In this document: positions 21,501 to 33,204 of the stretch, in pieces
How the letters are laid out: the number at the start of each line of letters is the position of its first letter
Position numbering within the stretch: the first letter of the stretch is position 1
Assembly: GCA_009746045.1 (NCBI GenBank)
Contig: RPFO01000130.1
Location: 1,892,125 to 1,956,124 of the forward strand
DNA length: 64,000 bases
Direction of reading: 5' to 3'
Source of the DNA: Mesostigma viride
Taxonomy: Eukaryota; Streptophyta; Mesostigmatophyceae; Mesostigmatales; Mesostigmataceae
Notes under the pieces: model-generated
Told to the model about the DNA's origin: nothing
What the model saw: only the letters and a program-made list of their open reading frames with translations
The model's database searches: none
Position numbers and translations under genes: made by a program

Positions 21501-22467
21501 AGTTAGGCAGTAACTGAGGGCTAGTTTAGGTAGTAACTGAGGTTTGCTACTATTGAACGGCTAAACTATATACTATCGGTCGCCTATACTGTATACTATT
21601 GGTCGCTGTACTAAATACTACAGTCATTCACGCCTTAAGTTGGGTTCGAGGTTTTTGAGGGGTCAACCCAACTTAAGGCGTGAACCCAACTTAAGGCGTG
21701 AATGATTCTACTAAATTCTACTAATTTGAACTAAAGATACTTAAACATACTATTCTGAACTACTTTGAACTCGGAACGCCGAAATCCTATTCGACCCAAC
21801 TTAGGGCGTGAACACAACTTAAGCCAACCCAACCAAACTATATACTATCGGTTGCCTATATTATATACTATTGGTGGCCTATACTACATACTATCGGTCG
21901 CCTAAACTATATACTATCCGTCGCCTATATTATATACTATCGGTCGCTGTACCATATACTATCGGTCGCCTATATTACATACTATTGGTCGCCTAAACTA
22001 AATACTATTGGTCGCCTGTACTATACACAATCGGTTGCCTATACTATATACGATTGATCGCCTGTTGGAAAAAGTGGTGCAGGAACCGAGGTTTGATAGG
22101 GCCGGCCTCTTGGATGGACTGAGGGGAGGTCTCTCGGATGAACTGAATAGGGATGGACTCTTCGACGGACTGGTGTTTGATAGGGCCGGCCTCTTGGATG
22201 GACTGAGGGGAGGTCGCTCGGATGAACTGAATAGGGATGGACTCTTCGACGGACTGGTGTTTGATGGGGGCGGTCCGCTCAAAGGGTGAGGTTTGACCAA
22301 AGGATGGCTAGGAATGATCTAGCTCTTGGGGGTTTAGGGTTTGGGGTTTAGGATTTCAGGGGGGAAGGGGGGGGGGGGAAGGGGGGGGGGGGGGGAAGGG
22401 GGGGGGGGGGGGGGGGAAAGGGGGGGGGAAGGGGGGGGGGGGGGGAAGGGGGGGAAGGGGGGGGGAA

Positions 22468-22499
<32 letters not shown>

Positions 22500-23839
22500 A
22501 GGGGGGGGGGGGGAAGGGGGGGGGGGAAGGGGGGGGGGGAAGGGGGGAAGGGGGGAAGGGGGGGGGGGGGGGGGGGGGAAGGGGGGGGGAAGGGGGGGAG
22601 GGAGAGAGGAGGGGGGGGGGGGAGGGAGGAGGGGGGGGGGGGGAGGGGAGGGGGAGGGGGAGGGGGAGGGGGAGGGGGAGGGGGGAGGGGAGGGGGGAGG
22701 GGGAGGGGGAGGGGGGAGGGGGGAGCGGGGAGCGGGGAGCGGGCAGCGGGGGAGCGGGCAGCGGGGAGCGGTCAGGGGTTGCTATTGGCCGCTTGTGTGA
22801 GCAGCTGAGAAATCAGAGCTGCCGTTAGACGCTATCCCAGCCCGCGGCAGAACCATCCTGTCAATGGACGTCACGGCCACTAATCATCGTCAGCTATCAG
22901 CTATTCACTTCCTCATTCCTCTGCCCTTTTCCACCCACCCACCCACCCACCCACCCACCCACCCACCCACCCACCCACCCACCCACCTGCATGCCTGACC
23001 AGACAAGGACCAACAAACCACCTACCTGCACGCTTGCATAATCAAATCCATTAAGTTGTCACTATTTTTCTATCAGTAGGAAGTACCTATTATACTCTAT
23101 CATACTAGTAGTATGAACATACTGGTATAGTGTGTGACTCATTTGCGCTGGTTCTCATGCCCACGGGGCCCTTGTCATGTGCCTCGTGACCCGTCCCTGC
23201 AGCGCGCGAAATCATTATTTGGCGCCCCGAAAACAAATGATGATATTAGTGGCAGATCACATCAACATACTCGTGCTGGGCTACCTGCCTTGGTTCTGCT
23301 ACTCACGTGCCTATGGTATGCCCACATGCCCACATGTCTTGCCCACACGTTTTGCTTGCTGCTGCACCTCTTGTCCCCGCCCGCATCCCCTATCTGTCTG
23401 CTGACAGCGCACCGAGGGGACGACCGATAGCAATGCCGCATGGACGCACGCGATCATCCTCGCGGGCACCAACGACCTCGTAACCAAGAAGTCTTCCGAC
23501 GACATCATCGCCTGCCTGCAGACGCTCCATTCCCTGTGCTTCCAGGCCGGCATGCGCACGCTGGCGGTTGCCATACCGGAGAGCGGGTACCAGACGACCC
23601 ACCCGGCCATCCGCCAGAAGCGGGAAGCCGTGAACGAGAAGTTGAGGGCATTTGTCGAGCAGCATAAGGACATGTCTGCGTTCGCAGATCTGGCGGCGGC
23701 GCTCCCGTTCCCGGCGTCCCGGGAGGATACCGCGGCGTGGTCTTTATGGCAGATGGATGGGCTGCATTTCTCGGCTACGGGGTACGACCGCATGGGCGAG
23801 ATCATATTTGACGCGTTCAAGAAGGCGTGGCTGTCGTAG
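18593..23839 (+). CDS. Secreted SGNH/GDSL hydrolase, three exons
   Basis: Serine esterase/lipase-type hydrolase of the SGNH superfamily. Exons are 18593-18721, 20339-21238 and 23408-23839, joined by GT-AG introns in phase 0, giving about 486 residues. The start at 18593 yields a signal peptide (ARAACLLLAVIVCF); an in-frame ATG at 18554 would add 13 residues. Block I is CFGDSLTR (Ser nucleophile, end of exon 1). HPYSLQLAKLI and VDTKGVQGERV (block II Gly) end exon 2. AGTNDL (block III Asn) and DGLHFSATGY (block V Asp and His) are in exon 3. Between blocks I and II lies a low-complexity insertion of about 230 residues: six LPQQPQQ-type units, Gly/Met/Gln-rich sequence and five GGVGPGGLQ units. 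It may be a surface linker or a recent repeat expansion. The fold elsewhere is normal. Substrate unknown. Confidence 0.8.
19225..19300 (+). repeat. Dispersed repeat, ACCATGGTC family, copy 1
   Basis: GATAAGATAACAGCAGGCTC, then CTACCATGGTCTGGATTC and TTTCTGGCCTGCGCAGGTTG. Close relatives lie at 43330-43575 and 52985-53230 and, inverted, at 50765-50915. This copy is in intron 1 of the hydrolase gene. The frame that follows it on the plus strand, to 19569, is unassigned. Confidence 0.7.
19538..19672. repeat. 25-bp tandem repeat, five copies
   Basis: Units read AGGAACCCACTAGTTACTGG plus GCACT, with increasing divergence to the right. Located in intron 1 of the SGNH hydrolase gene. Confidence 0.85.
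19896..20250. repeat. CCT, CCA and CCG triplet tracts before SGNH exon 2
   Basis: About 235 bp of (CCT)n, then about 88 bp of (CCA)n, then a short (CCG)n, ending about 90 bp before the acceptor at 20338. The strand is almost pure pyrimidine with periodic A/G. Long poly-Leu, poly-Pro, poly-Glu and poly-Gly frames here are artefacts. Confidence 0.95.
21545..22070. repeat. AT-rich tandem repeat with TCGGTCGCC units, plus foldback copy 3
   Basis: Units of about 23 bp such as CTATACTATATACTATCGGT plus CGC repeat imperfectly at 21545-21610 and 21835-22070. They are interrupted by an AACTTAAGG-family foldback (21622-21706) and a half copy near 21800. Located in intron 2 of the SGNH hydrolase gene. 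Confidence 0.75.
22091..22265. repeat. 84-bp tandem duplication
   Basis: Two nearly identical 84-bp units start at 22091 and 22175, with the start of a third at 22259. The unit includes AGGGCCGGCCTCTTGGATGG. Both strands are open through it because 84 is divisible by three. Confidence 0.9.
22360..22745. repeat. G-run tract of about 385 bp
   Basis: Dozens of G runs, many longer than 8 and some near 30, separated by AA or A, then GGGGGA and GAGCGGGGAGCGG units. The sequence should form G-quadruplexes on the plus strand. It is preceded by GGGTTTAGGGTTTGGGGTTT, a short telomere-like stretch. Located in intron 2 of the hydrolase gene. Exact run lengths are suspect. Confidence 0.9.
22932..22987. 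repeat. (CCCA)n microsatellite
   Basis: About 14 tandem CCCA units in intron 2 of the SGNH hydrolase gene. Confidence 0.9.
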
Positions 23840-23959
23840 CTGACAAATCGGTAGATGGAACAAGCGCCGTCAGGTTGTGAGAGTTGAAAGGAACTCACGA
23901 CGAGACGCCTGGGAACAAGTATGGCTGTTGTGATGGCCGTTTGGGTTCTACGCTTTCGT

Positions 23960-24140
23960 GAGATCTAGGCAAACAGGTTTATCGTTGGGTCTACTGGGGT
24001 AAGCTCTAGCGCTTTGTGACTTTACAGATGGAGGAGGGGATGAATCATTGGGCTATTGTTTATCGTTTGGGGGTTATCATTTGGTTTACTGGGTATGATC
24101 TAGCGCTTTGTGACTTTACAGATGGAGGAGTGGGAGGGAT
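23960..24140. repeat. Direct repeat of about 85 bp, two copies
   Basis: TCTAGCGCTTTGTGACTTTA with CAGATGGAGGAG occurs at 24006-24037 and 24098-24129, with related flanks. Lies downstream of the SGNH gene. No gene is seen between 23840 and 24290. Confidence 0.7.
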
Positions 24141-26626
24141 AGGGTTGAATTTCCGGAAGTTTAGGTCTAGCTTGGTGTTTCAAGATGGGTCGCTTTCCTA
24201 CATTGTCGCTTCACCCATCGCCATCACCATGCATTCTCCATTAATTTTGAGGACGAATTAATTACGCGCGATCACGTTGGGGAACGCGGGGCATGTGTGG
24301 TACTTTCCATACCTGTATGTTGCACACTGGAACGGCGGCAGAGATACCTGTCTTCCTCATGCCCGGAGGCAAGCTACAGCTGCTATCAAAACTACTCGCG
24401 AGGACAGTCTGGCATAAACTGTGGGTGCACTAAAACATGGTCGCGATGCTCTGGTCACGCACATCTCGCCAACTGGCACTGTGCAACGCTGCCTCGAGAC
24501 TATGTTGTGGTGCGCGAGCCTCAACTACGTTCTGTACTAGCTGCCCACTCGCACGCAATCCCCCTGGTGCGCTCAGATCATCGCATCGTCACCGCCCGCA
24601 TCCGCCTGCGATTCCCCTCGCAATTTCGTAAGCATGTGGCACCCCCTGATCTGCGGAAAGTGCAGTTGCTTGAGCAATCTGACGAAGTTCCAGAGGGCTT
24701 ACCTGAAAAACTCGCCCACAACCGCGCGGCGGAGGCCGGAGTGCGTCGACGCACTAGACATTTCGGCCAGCCACGCCCGCCCGCTGCCGGCCCGGCCGCC
24801 GCCCTCCAGCACATCGCTGGCCAGCTGCCCACGGCGGGGACCCTGCTCCCCCCGGCCCCGATGCCCACCCCGCTTCACCAGCGTGCACCGGCTCCCCGGC
24901 GTCATCCAGGCCCGGCAAGCCCTACACGACAACCGCCACCCCGCCCGCTACGCACGCCTCAAGGAGGAGTACCACTCGGCCATCCGGCAGGCAACGAAGG
25001 AGCAGGAGGACCTCCATGTCCGCGAATAATTCGCCCACCTCGAGGACTAGCACGGCAAGTACGCCTGGATCCGCCTGCGCCACGCCCAGCGGCCAGCGGG
25101 CGGCGCACAACCGGCGCCCCCCCGGACGCTGTCCGCCTCACCGCAACAAAAGCGGGACTTTGTGGTACTCCTCCCAGTCCGGGCGGCCGGCTGCTTGGCG
25201 CCCCCCCGCCGCTTGGCCCGCCGGCCATGGCGCCCGCCCGCCTGGCGCCTGCGGCGGGCGTACCTGCGCCGCCCACGGCGCCACCTGCCGCCGAGCAGGG
25301 CTATGTACACGTATACTACACGTCCCTGACTGAGGCCGACCCCGACGAGCTACCGCCGTTCACCGAGACCGAGCTGTGCACCGCCGGGGAAACACCTCCC
25401 CTTCTACGCCGCCGTAGGACGGCTGAACAGCTCCCCGCCCTGGTGATTAAACTGGCGGCGCTCACGTAGTTTCTGCTTGACGTCTTCAACCGGATCCTAC
25501 TCGCCGGACGAGCCGCAGATTCCTGAGTTGCAACACAGCTACCGTATTATGCTGTACAAAAGCAAAGGTTCTCCTGCCGACCCTGCTGACTACGGAGGAG
25601 TATGCATCCAGAGCGCCGCGCTCAAACTGTTTATGCGCATGATCCGGCTCGACCGCCTTCGCTTTGCTCTCGACCGCCACCTTGGGGAGAGTAAGATGGG
25701 CTTGGAACCGTCCTGAGCGCAACACACTACGTCATGGCCATCTTCGTCGCATGCTGGACGTCTAGCTCTTCGATCGAGGAGACCGCGCTCCTGCAGCCTG
25801 GTGAGTTTCCGGCCCGCCATCCTAATATTCGTCCACTGCATCACTTGAGGCCTGTGATTCTGTCCGCTGCCGGGGACGCTCTACGGGCCGTCTTGCTCGC
25901 GCTCGAGTGTCCCCACCCCCCTGATTACTGTCATCCGCACGCAGCATGAGGGGTGCGCACTCAACACGGCATATTACCCTGCCACTGATGTGTCCTGGAG
26001 ACTGTGGCGTTGCCAGGCCCGGGTCTGCACTCTGCATGCAGGTGCAAGGCTGTGTCCTGTTACGGTAAACCTGTTCATGTTTGTCGTGGATTATCGGATA
26101 TACGTCAAGCTCAGGAACCAGCTCTTGGCGCGCATGGAGCTGCCGAAGGAGCGGCACTGCAGGGCGCCTACCGCCTGCCCCATCCATGCATATGGGACAA
26201 GGCTGGGCCCCCTCCAATAATTGTCCTTACCTTCAGCGACATCGCGCAGCCCGAGTTCGGTTCCTCTCTCGCCGCAAGAAGCTGGTGAACACCCCCGGGG
26301 CTCTGGGCGCTTCACGACAACCTGACGCCAGCCCAGTGCTCAGCAGCAACGCCACAACCAGTGGCCCGACTACATCCACCATAAGTCCAGCCCCGAGAAG
26401 CCCCAAGTGTACTGGTCTGGCGGTGCGGGGACCTTTATCTCAACAAGAAACTTTGGAACCCCCCCCGGGCTTCCGGGCGCGGGATAGAGCATTCAAGGTA
26501 GTTGTCTAGATGGGGGCAATCGACAATATATAATGGGATGGCTAATGGGCATCACAGCACTTGAATTGATATTAGCGCACATCATTATAACTAGTAGCAG
26601 TAGACCGGTAGGACTGCGTGTATAAG

Positions 26627-26943
26627 CCATCCATCCATCCATCCATCCATCCATCCATCCATCCATCCATCCATCCATCCATCCATCCATCCATCCATCC
26701 ATCCATCCATCCATCCATCCATCCATCCATCCATCCATCCATCCATCCATCCAATGATCCATCCATCCATCCATCCATCCATCCATCCATCCATCCATCC
26801 ATCCATCCATCCATCCATCCATCCATCCATCCATCCATCCATCCATCCATCCATCCATCCATCCATCCATCCATCCATCCATCCATCCATCCATCCATCC
26901 ATCCATCCATCCATCCATCCATCCATCCATCCATCCATCCATC
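26627..26943. repeat. (CCAT)n microsatellite
   Basis: About 78 tandem CCAT units with one interruption near 26753. The minus-strand LINE at 29165-30130 has only three CCAT units at the same place before its hairpin (29225-29236), so this tract expanded inside a LINE 3' region. Confidence 0.95.
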
Positions 26944-26960
26944 GGGGTTAATTAATGCTC

Positions 26961-26985
26961 CGTGACTCCCCAACGGGAGCACACG
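26961..26985 (+). other. LINE 3'-terminal hairpin
   Basis: CGTGACTCCCCAACGGGAGC plus ACACG: stem GTG/CAC and CTCCC/GGGAG around loop CAAC, followed by TTTAATTAATTAATTAG. It matches the hairpins at 29191-29213, 41003-41027 and elsewhere. Confidence 0.65.
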
Positions 26986-27097
26986 TTTAATTAATTAATT
27001 AGTTAATTATAGTAGCAATTTTGCATCTTGGAAATGTTTACGCTTGCGAAGGAACCGAATGTGACGATGTTATCAAGTTCCTGGCCCGCCATGCAGG

Positions 27098-28160
27098 ATG
27101 AACTTTTTCTGCCTATGTATGTACTCCTGGCGACAATTTAGGTCACCAAGCCCAACTGGGAATCGGGCTGCTTCAAGAACCGGAGGCGTACTTGAAGGCA
27201 GCCGTCATCATGTGCAGCTACCTGTGCGGCGACGCCCAGGACTTCACCCAGATTGGCTACGCTGGCCTCAAGAGCCTCCTGCATGACTCAGCGCAGACGG
27301 GCAGCCACAGCAGCTGTACTGAAGCATCCTCGCAGAGCGGCACCTCCCCCAGCACGGACTCCATCCGAGCTGCAGTGGCGGAGCAGCTGGCGCCGATGGC
27401 CGAGCAGCTCGCCGCCCTGAACGCGCCTGACGGCCCACTCAACACTCTCTCGGCCATGCAAGGTAAACAACATTGAAGCCAGAGTCGCACTCAAGCTCCA
27501 GCAGCCTCAGTTTACTGCTACGCAAGAGCACATTGTCACCAAGGTTTCCGAGGCCACACTGCCACTGCGGTGACCGCCCGCCTTAATTAGCCAGGTGGCC
27601 AAGGCCAAGTCGGCCAAGGCACCGTGAAACTTGGTTGCTACCAAGGTAGACGCCCTGGCCACGCAGGTCCCCGAGATCGCCAAGCGAACGGCCACCATCG
27701 CCGCCCACCCTAGCTGCTGGTGAATCATGACCCCTCGACTCGCGCCTCCTGGGCTCAGACCTGCTCAACTAGCCAGGCAAGTTACCTCTATTATCACCAC
27801 CACCATCACCACCAAGCTCCAGGACTCAGCTGGAAGACACGCGCCACGAGGCCGCTGACCGCCACCGTCGCCGCTATACCGGGTCATCCTCAGGCGCTTC
27901 GACATGCAGCCGGAGGAGACCCCAGCCAGACGATCTCTTCTCAACGAGCTGAAGAAACAACTCTAGGCGTGCATGGAGCTGCCAGGTGCGACACTGCAGG
28001 GCGCCTACCGCCTGCCCCATCCACGGGACAAGGCTGGGCCCCGCCTCCAGTGGTCCTCACCTTCAGCGACATCACAGCCCTAGTTCGGTTCCTCTCTCTC
28101 CGCAAGAAGCTGCAGTGAACACCTCCTGGTCGCTTGACGACGACCTGACGCCAGTGTATA
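27098..28160 (+). pseudogene. LINE ORF1p-like remnant
   Basis: Frames with stops between them encode YLKAAVIMCSYLCGDAQDFT at 27190-27250, a stretch with heptad character at 27370-27700 (AAVAEQLAPMAEQLAALN, then VDALATQVPEIAKRTATI), and the module MELPGATLQGAYRLPHP, FSDI and LDDDLTP at 27970-28160. The same module recurs near 26130-26470, 54396-54662, 58275-58499 and 59750-60146. I read it as an L1-type nucleic-acid-binding ORF1 protein. At least four stops or shifts make it non-functional. Confidence 0.6.
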
Positions 28161-28274
28161 GCGTGCCGACTATAGGGTCGAGCCAAGCGAGCACGAGAAA
28201 GTTTGGCAAAAGAATTATGGGATAAAAAGATATGTGCAAAAGAGATAGAAAATGGTCAATGCTACCGGCAGAGA

Positions 28275-28930
28275 AAACCGATACTTTTTATGCGCAAACC
28301 TTTTGGCCAAGGTTAACGCACATTCTTACCACATCCTGCGCAGGATGACAGTAAGAATGTGCGTACAACTTAAAACCTTGCACGTTGGGGCGGTTCCCTA
28401 ACTAGGGACTTACTTCCGCATCGAATTACTAATTCGCTATCGAATTGCTTATTAATCATGAGTTTTTGAACCGGCATGACTTCCGCGCCGCGCCGGTTCC
28501 GTAAGTTGTACAAGCTACTGCATGCTTATACTTTTTATGCGCAAACCTTTTGGCCAAAGTTACATAACGCACATTCATACATCCTGCGCAGGATGTAAGA
28601 ATGTGCGTTAACCTTGGCCAAAAGGTTTGCGCATAAAAAGTATAAGCAGTAGCTTGTGCAACTTAGAACCGGCGCGGCGCGGAAGTCATGCATGGGTTCA
28701 AAAACTCGTGGGGACAGAATTCGATATCGAATTAGTAATTCGATGCGGAAGTAAAAACCCTAGGTAGGGAACCGCTCTATGTATATTTCGCCCCAACGCG
28801 CAGTTAGGTTTTAAGTTGTACAAGCTACTGCTTATACTTTTTATGCGCAAACCTTTTGGCCAAGGTTAACGCACATTCTTACATCCTGCGCAGCCAAAAG
28901 GTTTGCGCATAAAAAGTATAACTAGTACTA
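28275..28930. mobile_element. Large foldback element with nested hairpins
   Basis: The block ATACTTTTTATGCGCAAACC plus TTTTGGCCAAGG and AACGCACATTC occurs forward at 28283, 28528 and 28837 and inverted at 28600-28640 and 28895-28920. 28526-28650 alone is a nearly perfect hairpin with arms of about 55 bp. An outer inverted pair (GGGCGGTTCCCTAACTAGGG against CCCTAGGTAGGGAACC, with shared TTCCGCATCGAATTA) surrounds it, so most of the 650 bp is one imperfect palindrome. No coding sequence and no clear target duplication are visible. Confidence 0.75.
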
Positions 28931-28966
28931 AGCTTGTACAACTCCACTGATAGCGGCGCTGCTCAG

Positions 28967-28968
<2 letters not shown>

Positions 28969-29055
<87 letters not shown>
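28969..29055. repeat. (CTG)n microsatellite
   Basis: About 29 uninterrupted CTG units. Confidence 0.95.
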
Positions 29056-29056
<1 letters not shown>

Positions 29057-29164
29057 GCTGGGTGTAACGTGCCAAGCCTATCAGCCAGACACGTTGGGAA
29101 AAGACGTCGCCTAATTACGGGACTATCCGTCCAGGGGTTGATACCTGCCTGAGAAGGGAAGATA

Positions 29165-30130
29165 TTCACTAGCTAGTTAATAATTAAGCTCGTGCTCCCG
29201 TTGGGGAGTCACGGAGCATTAACCCCGATGGATGGATGGACGGGGACACACAAGCCTACTGGTCTAATCTATCTACAACATCAAGCCAACTCTATTTTAT
29301 CTAAGATCTCTACCCTAGGGGTCCTGTCTTGCGTGCTTCCCGCGTTTGCAAACACGTGGGCGCTTCCCCACGGGAGGGCCCGGGTTGTTGTCCTCTATGA
29401 CCTGGGCCCACTTGGCCTAATGCCCATCATCTTGTTCCAAATCACGGAGAGGCCTAGCCCCCCCATGTCCTCTACTTGCTGTTCTTTGAAGGTGCGGGCC
29501 TTGCGGCGTCTAGCATTGTGGGGCCTGGCCCACGTATAAAGGAGGTGCCGGCCAGGCTGAGCTGGGCGCAGTCCCGCGGCAGGGGGTCCCACGTGATGTG
29601 TCTACCTGGTTGGTGCGAGCTAAGTGCCATACTAGCTGCAGGCGCTGGTGATATATGGCATGCCGAGGTACAAGTCCTCGCTGCGAACATGAGCAGCGTA
29701 TCCTACACGAAAAATGGATCGCAGCATGTTGGCGACCGCGCCGTCCAGCTTTCTGGCAAGGTCGGCGCAGTGAGGGTCCACGTCTCGGCCCCGTACGTAA
29801 GAACAGGGCTCAGGACCAGGACCTTATAAGCAGGTCCTGTTTCTCTATCTTGCCCAAGGGCTTGCGCCACAGGGCCCGTTATTGGCGTAAAGTGTGCCAG
29901 GCGAGGGAGATCGATACAGTGGTCCACATCGGCCTCGCAGCTGGGGCCGGCCGGTCCGAAGTAAGCTACCCAGCAATTAACGTGGTCCCGATACCTAAAG
30001 GCTCGAGAACCGCCAAGGAGAAATTGAGGTCAGGCGGTGGCTGAGTGAGCCCAATCGCCAGAGCCTCAGTCTTCTTGCTGACCTCGAGCCCCACCACACG
30101 GGCCTCGATTGCCAGGCAGTCAAGCCACGT
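29165..30130 (-). mobile_element. 5'-truncated LINE, RT C-terminal part
   Basis: Minus-strand fragments: HLQTWLDCLAIEARVVGLEV near 30060-30120, matching the part after the RT YADD box in the copy at 41990-42233; then KVLVLSPVLTYGAETWTLTA at 29770-29840, the typical LINE RT thumb motif; then degenerate C-terminal sequence. It ends with three CCAT units, the hairpin CGTGACTCCCCAACGGGAGC at 29191-29213 and a TTAATTATTAACTAGC tail. The frame is broken by several stops. Confidence 0.7.
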
Positions 30131-30892
30131 CTGCAAGTGCTCATATTCACTATATGCTATGGGCTACTTGCTGTGATCACAGCGTAAGACCTATAAGGCC
30201 CAGCCAGGAGTATTATAGTTTACCTTCTTGTATGTATATGCTTGCAATTGTGGTTGGACTCAATGTCATGCGTTGGACATGGTTGAATTAATTAGCCTAT
30301 AGGTAAACTTACGTAGATCAGGTTGACTAATTGTGTGAGCCAGATTGCGAGACGACTGTCCTGGCCATCGTCCTCGCACGCCTTTATGCCAAGCAGTGTG
30401 ACCCGGTCGGCACTGCTGATCCAATCCTTGTGGCTCAGAATATTCCACGCTAAACTTACGGCCTGAAGTATATTGTAGTGGGACAAACTACGGGTCGACC
30501 ATAGGGCTGATCAACTTCTAACCATGTCCGTGGTAACTATCCGTGTTGGTCTGTACGGCAGTACGGGGTACTCGGTAAAACCCTTGCGTACTGTAAAAAT
30601 ACAGGTATTTTTGCGAGGGGTAAAAAATACGCGAAAAAATATGCAGTACGGCATACGGGGTATTTTTGAAATTGTGGTAAAAAAGTACGGGGTATTATTG
30701 AGGCCAAGGCTTAAAGTACGGGGTATTCTAAGGATGTGTGGCCCTGCAGCCAACAAATGTTACTATGTACTATGCTCTCTGCTATTCATTAATGAGCAGA
30801 ATGGCAGTGACTTGCCACCTGCCACACTTAGATCGACATTGCAATACATCCTTCAAGTACATTTGTATATTGTGGACATGCAAACTATATTG

Positions 30893-31510
30893 AGTTGTGA
30901 GAGAGTTGCCCTGAATTCCGCCATGGTTCTTGCAGGAATGTTGCCTTTATTAAGAATAAGGAACACAGACGTAAATCACGTCACAATTCCAAGACTGCAC
31001 GCAGCACAGGCGACAGGGTCGCAGTGCCAAGAGAACGTGCACGCAAGAACTAGCGTCCCGGTGCTACCAAGTCACACATATAGGTTGCTAGGGACGCGTC
31101 CAAGTATTCAGCTGCACTGTCACAGCTGAACTATCAATCAATTGATTACACAGACTCTGGCACGCCTTTGGCGCGCAGATCTATCAATTGTCCATACGGC
31201 TAGTCCTGTGGACCTGTCCGTATGTACACTGCTCAGCATCAATTGTCTCATAGGTCCTGGCGCTACAGCGCGCCTACCTATCAATTGACCATCAAGTCCT
31301 GTACAGGTCCTGTCAACGTCCTGCGGACTATCAAAGTGACACTTGTACATCCTGTGTCCGTACGCGCCCACAGTGGCGCGCCGGGTACTGTCGGCACAGC
31401 CTAGGAAACGTCATAACTTTTACGTTCCTTAACCAAATGAGGCGTTCAAGGTGCCGTTGGAAAGAGCGTAACAATCTCTATCCATCTAACGTAAATCCTT
31501 TACGTTAACT
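30893..31510 (-). repeat. Copia 3' LTR
   Basis: 618 bp, the left LTR on the plus strand. On the plus strand it begins AGTTGTGAGAGAGTTGCC and ends TTTACGTTAACT. The termini AGTT...AACT are complementary but not the usual TG...CA. It differs from the other LTR by a few indels and substitutions, mostly short duplications. Confidence 0.9.
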
Positions 31511-32460
31511 CCAATCCCTTCTTTTCTTTAGGGATCACATCCCCTGCCAGGGACCCTTGAAGTAGCTTGAAATGTTCTTCACTCCAGCTTGAAGCTTGAA
31601 CAGATGTCTTTAATGGCCATTGCCATTCCCCCAGCCTTTTCTTTTAAGGAACTGGAAAAGAAACAGATCTGCCACAGGGAAAACCATTCCATGAGAAATG
31701 GAGAAAAACCTATGGAAGTGGCATTACAGAGTACCACCAGATATTAGGAACACACAAAATTAAATACATACAGGTTAATTCTATGAGGTCTTCTCCAGGA
31801 ATTAATCCCATCACCTCGGTAGAGCCTCCAGTACAATGACCTTCTGGCGGTGAGTTACATTAATCCCAGATACTAATCCCATAAAACCCAGTACATATTC
31901 AATATAAGTACAATAAATCCATGACAATTAAAATACCACTTGACAAAGTAAGGCGTATTACAATAGTTTGCCTGTCATTCTCTCAACAGGGGTCTATTGG
32001 CGCCCGTCTTACGGCGCCCGTCTACTTGCCAGATGGTAAACTGCCACAGCAAACAAATGACAAAATGAAACACATAGGCAACAATTAAATCCTGCCCTGG
32101 GGAACTAGGGAAGTCTGAACAGGCAAACACCTGAACAGGCCAGCTTGTAGAAACATAATACCAGGGAATCGAACCCCGCCCTATAAACCCCAGTATGAAG
32201 GTTCCCAGACCATTGTGAGAAGTATGTACAAATATACATTTCTTTTAAAATAGAATACATGGTCTGTAATGGACCTGTCAACCTTGTGTAGTCAACAGCA
32301 TGAACCCCAGCCAAAACCTGGCTGTATCCTGATTAAAATCAGAGTGAGTGTACCATGGTCCATGAGCCTTAGTACAGACTAAAATACAGGTATTATGCCA
32401 GTCACAATGCTGACACTACCACACAATCTGCTCTCCAATGCCCTATAACCAGGCACCAGC

Positions 32461-33204
32461 TTAGACAGCTTGCTGAGATGGGTCCATCAGAGACTGAAGA
32501 ACCTTGTATTGCACTGCTGCCTTCTGCACTAGCTTGGTCAAAGCATCAGCAGGATTGTCAACCCCAGGGATATGCTCAATATTGGCCAAGGAGGACAATT
32601 CCTTAAGAAGGAGATAATCCAAGTCCCTACTTCTGGCCATCTGCCTGTGCACAAACTGCACCATCCCCATGGAGTCTGTTTTGAGAAGAGTGGTAACCTG
32701 AAGTGGCCAAGGAGTGTTAGAAGTCATCTGATGAAGCAACTCCTTCAGATAAAGGCTTGTGTGAATGCCTTCACAAATAGCCCTGCATTCTGCCACATCA
32801 CTGCTGACAGCCACCCGTTTGTGCAGGCGACTAAACCAGCTCACCAAACTCCCCAGGCCTTCCTGTCTGAGCACAAAGAGCCCTGCAGCCCTGCCCCTGA
32901 CCTTGGAGACCTGCCTGCTGTCCATTGAGCTATCCACATACAGCTCCATGCAAATGGGTTGTGATAAATCCACTGCAGACAACAGAATGCCAGATGAAGC
33001 CCTGACCTGATCAGCCACCTTGGCAGACCCTAGCTCCATCAGCATGTCATCAGGCAACCTGGCTATGACCATAAGGTCTGGCCTGGAAATGCCTGCCACC
33101 CAAGCAACCATGCCCCTCACCATGGGACACAGTGCCTGTGTGATGACTGGAGGAAGCTTGCTAATGAGGGTCTCTTGATAATCATTGCCCCCCACCAGCA
33201 GCAT
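32461..33204 (-). pseudogene. Copia RNase H domain
   Basis: C-terminal part of pol in a frame shifted relative to the RT. It contains ELYVDSSMDSRQ (first catalytic Asp), SSDVAECRAICEG (Glu), LLKTDSMGM (second Asp) and the late ADALTKLVQKA motif typical of copia RNase H. The shift from the RT frame falls at a C6 run on the plus strand (33188-33193), so it could be a sequencing or assembly error. It ends at 32461. Confidence 0.8.

Larger units (their letters stand above)
24297..27015 (+). mobile_element. Degenerate L1-like LINE remnant
   Basis: Pieces of an APE-type LINE on the plus strand. At about 24500-24720 there is the end of an endonuclease domain with the SDHRIVTARIRLRF motif. At 24915-25030 is a charged linker (RYARLKEEYHSAIRQATKEQ). 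At 25531-25716 is the RT start (SPADPADYGGVCIQSAALKL). At 26130-26470 is an ORF1-type C-terminal domain (LQGAYRLPHP, LTFSDIA, WPDYIHHK, VYWSGG). Stops and frame changes separate them, and the RT catalytic motifs are missing. The order endonuclease-RT-ORF1 suggests two fused or nested copies. The right end has a (CCAT)n expansion, the LINE 3' hairpin at 26961-26985 and a TTAA-rich tail. Confidence 0.7.

Noticed and set aside
22325-22350. Telomere repeat (TTTAGGG)n
   Set aside because: Only two or three imperfect units beside a long G-run tract; too short for an interstitial telomere claim.
26493-26982. MDGW and HPSI repeat proteins
   Set aside because: Translations of the (CCAT)n microsatellite.
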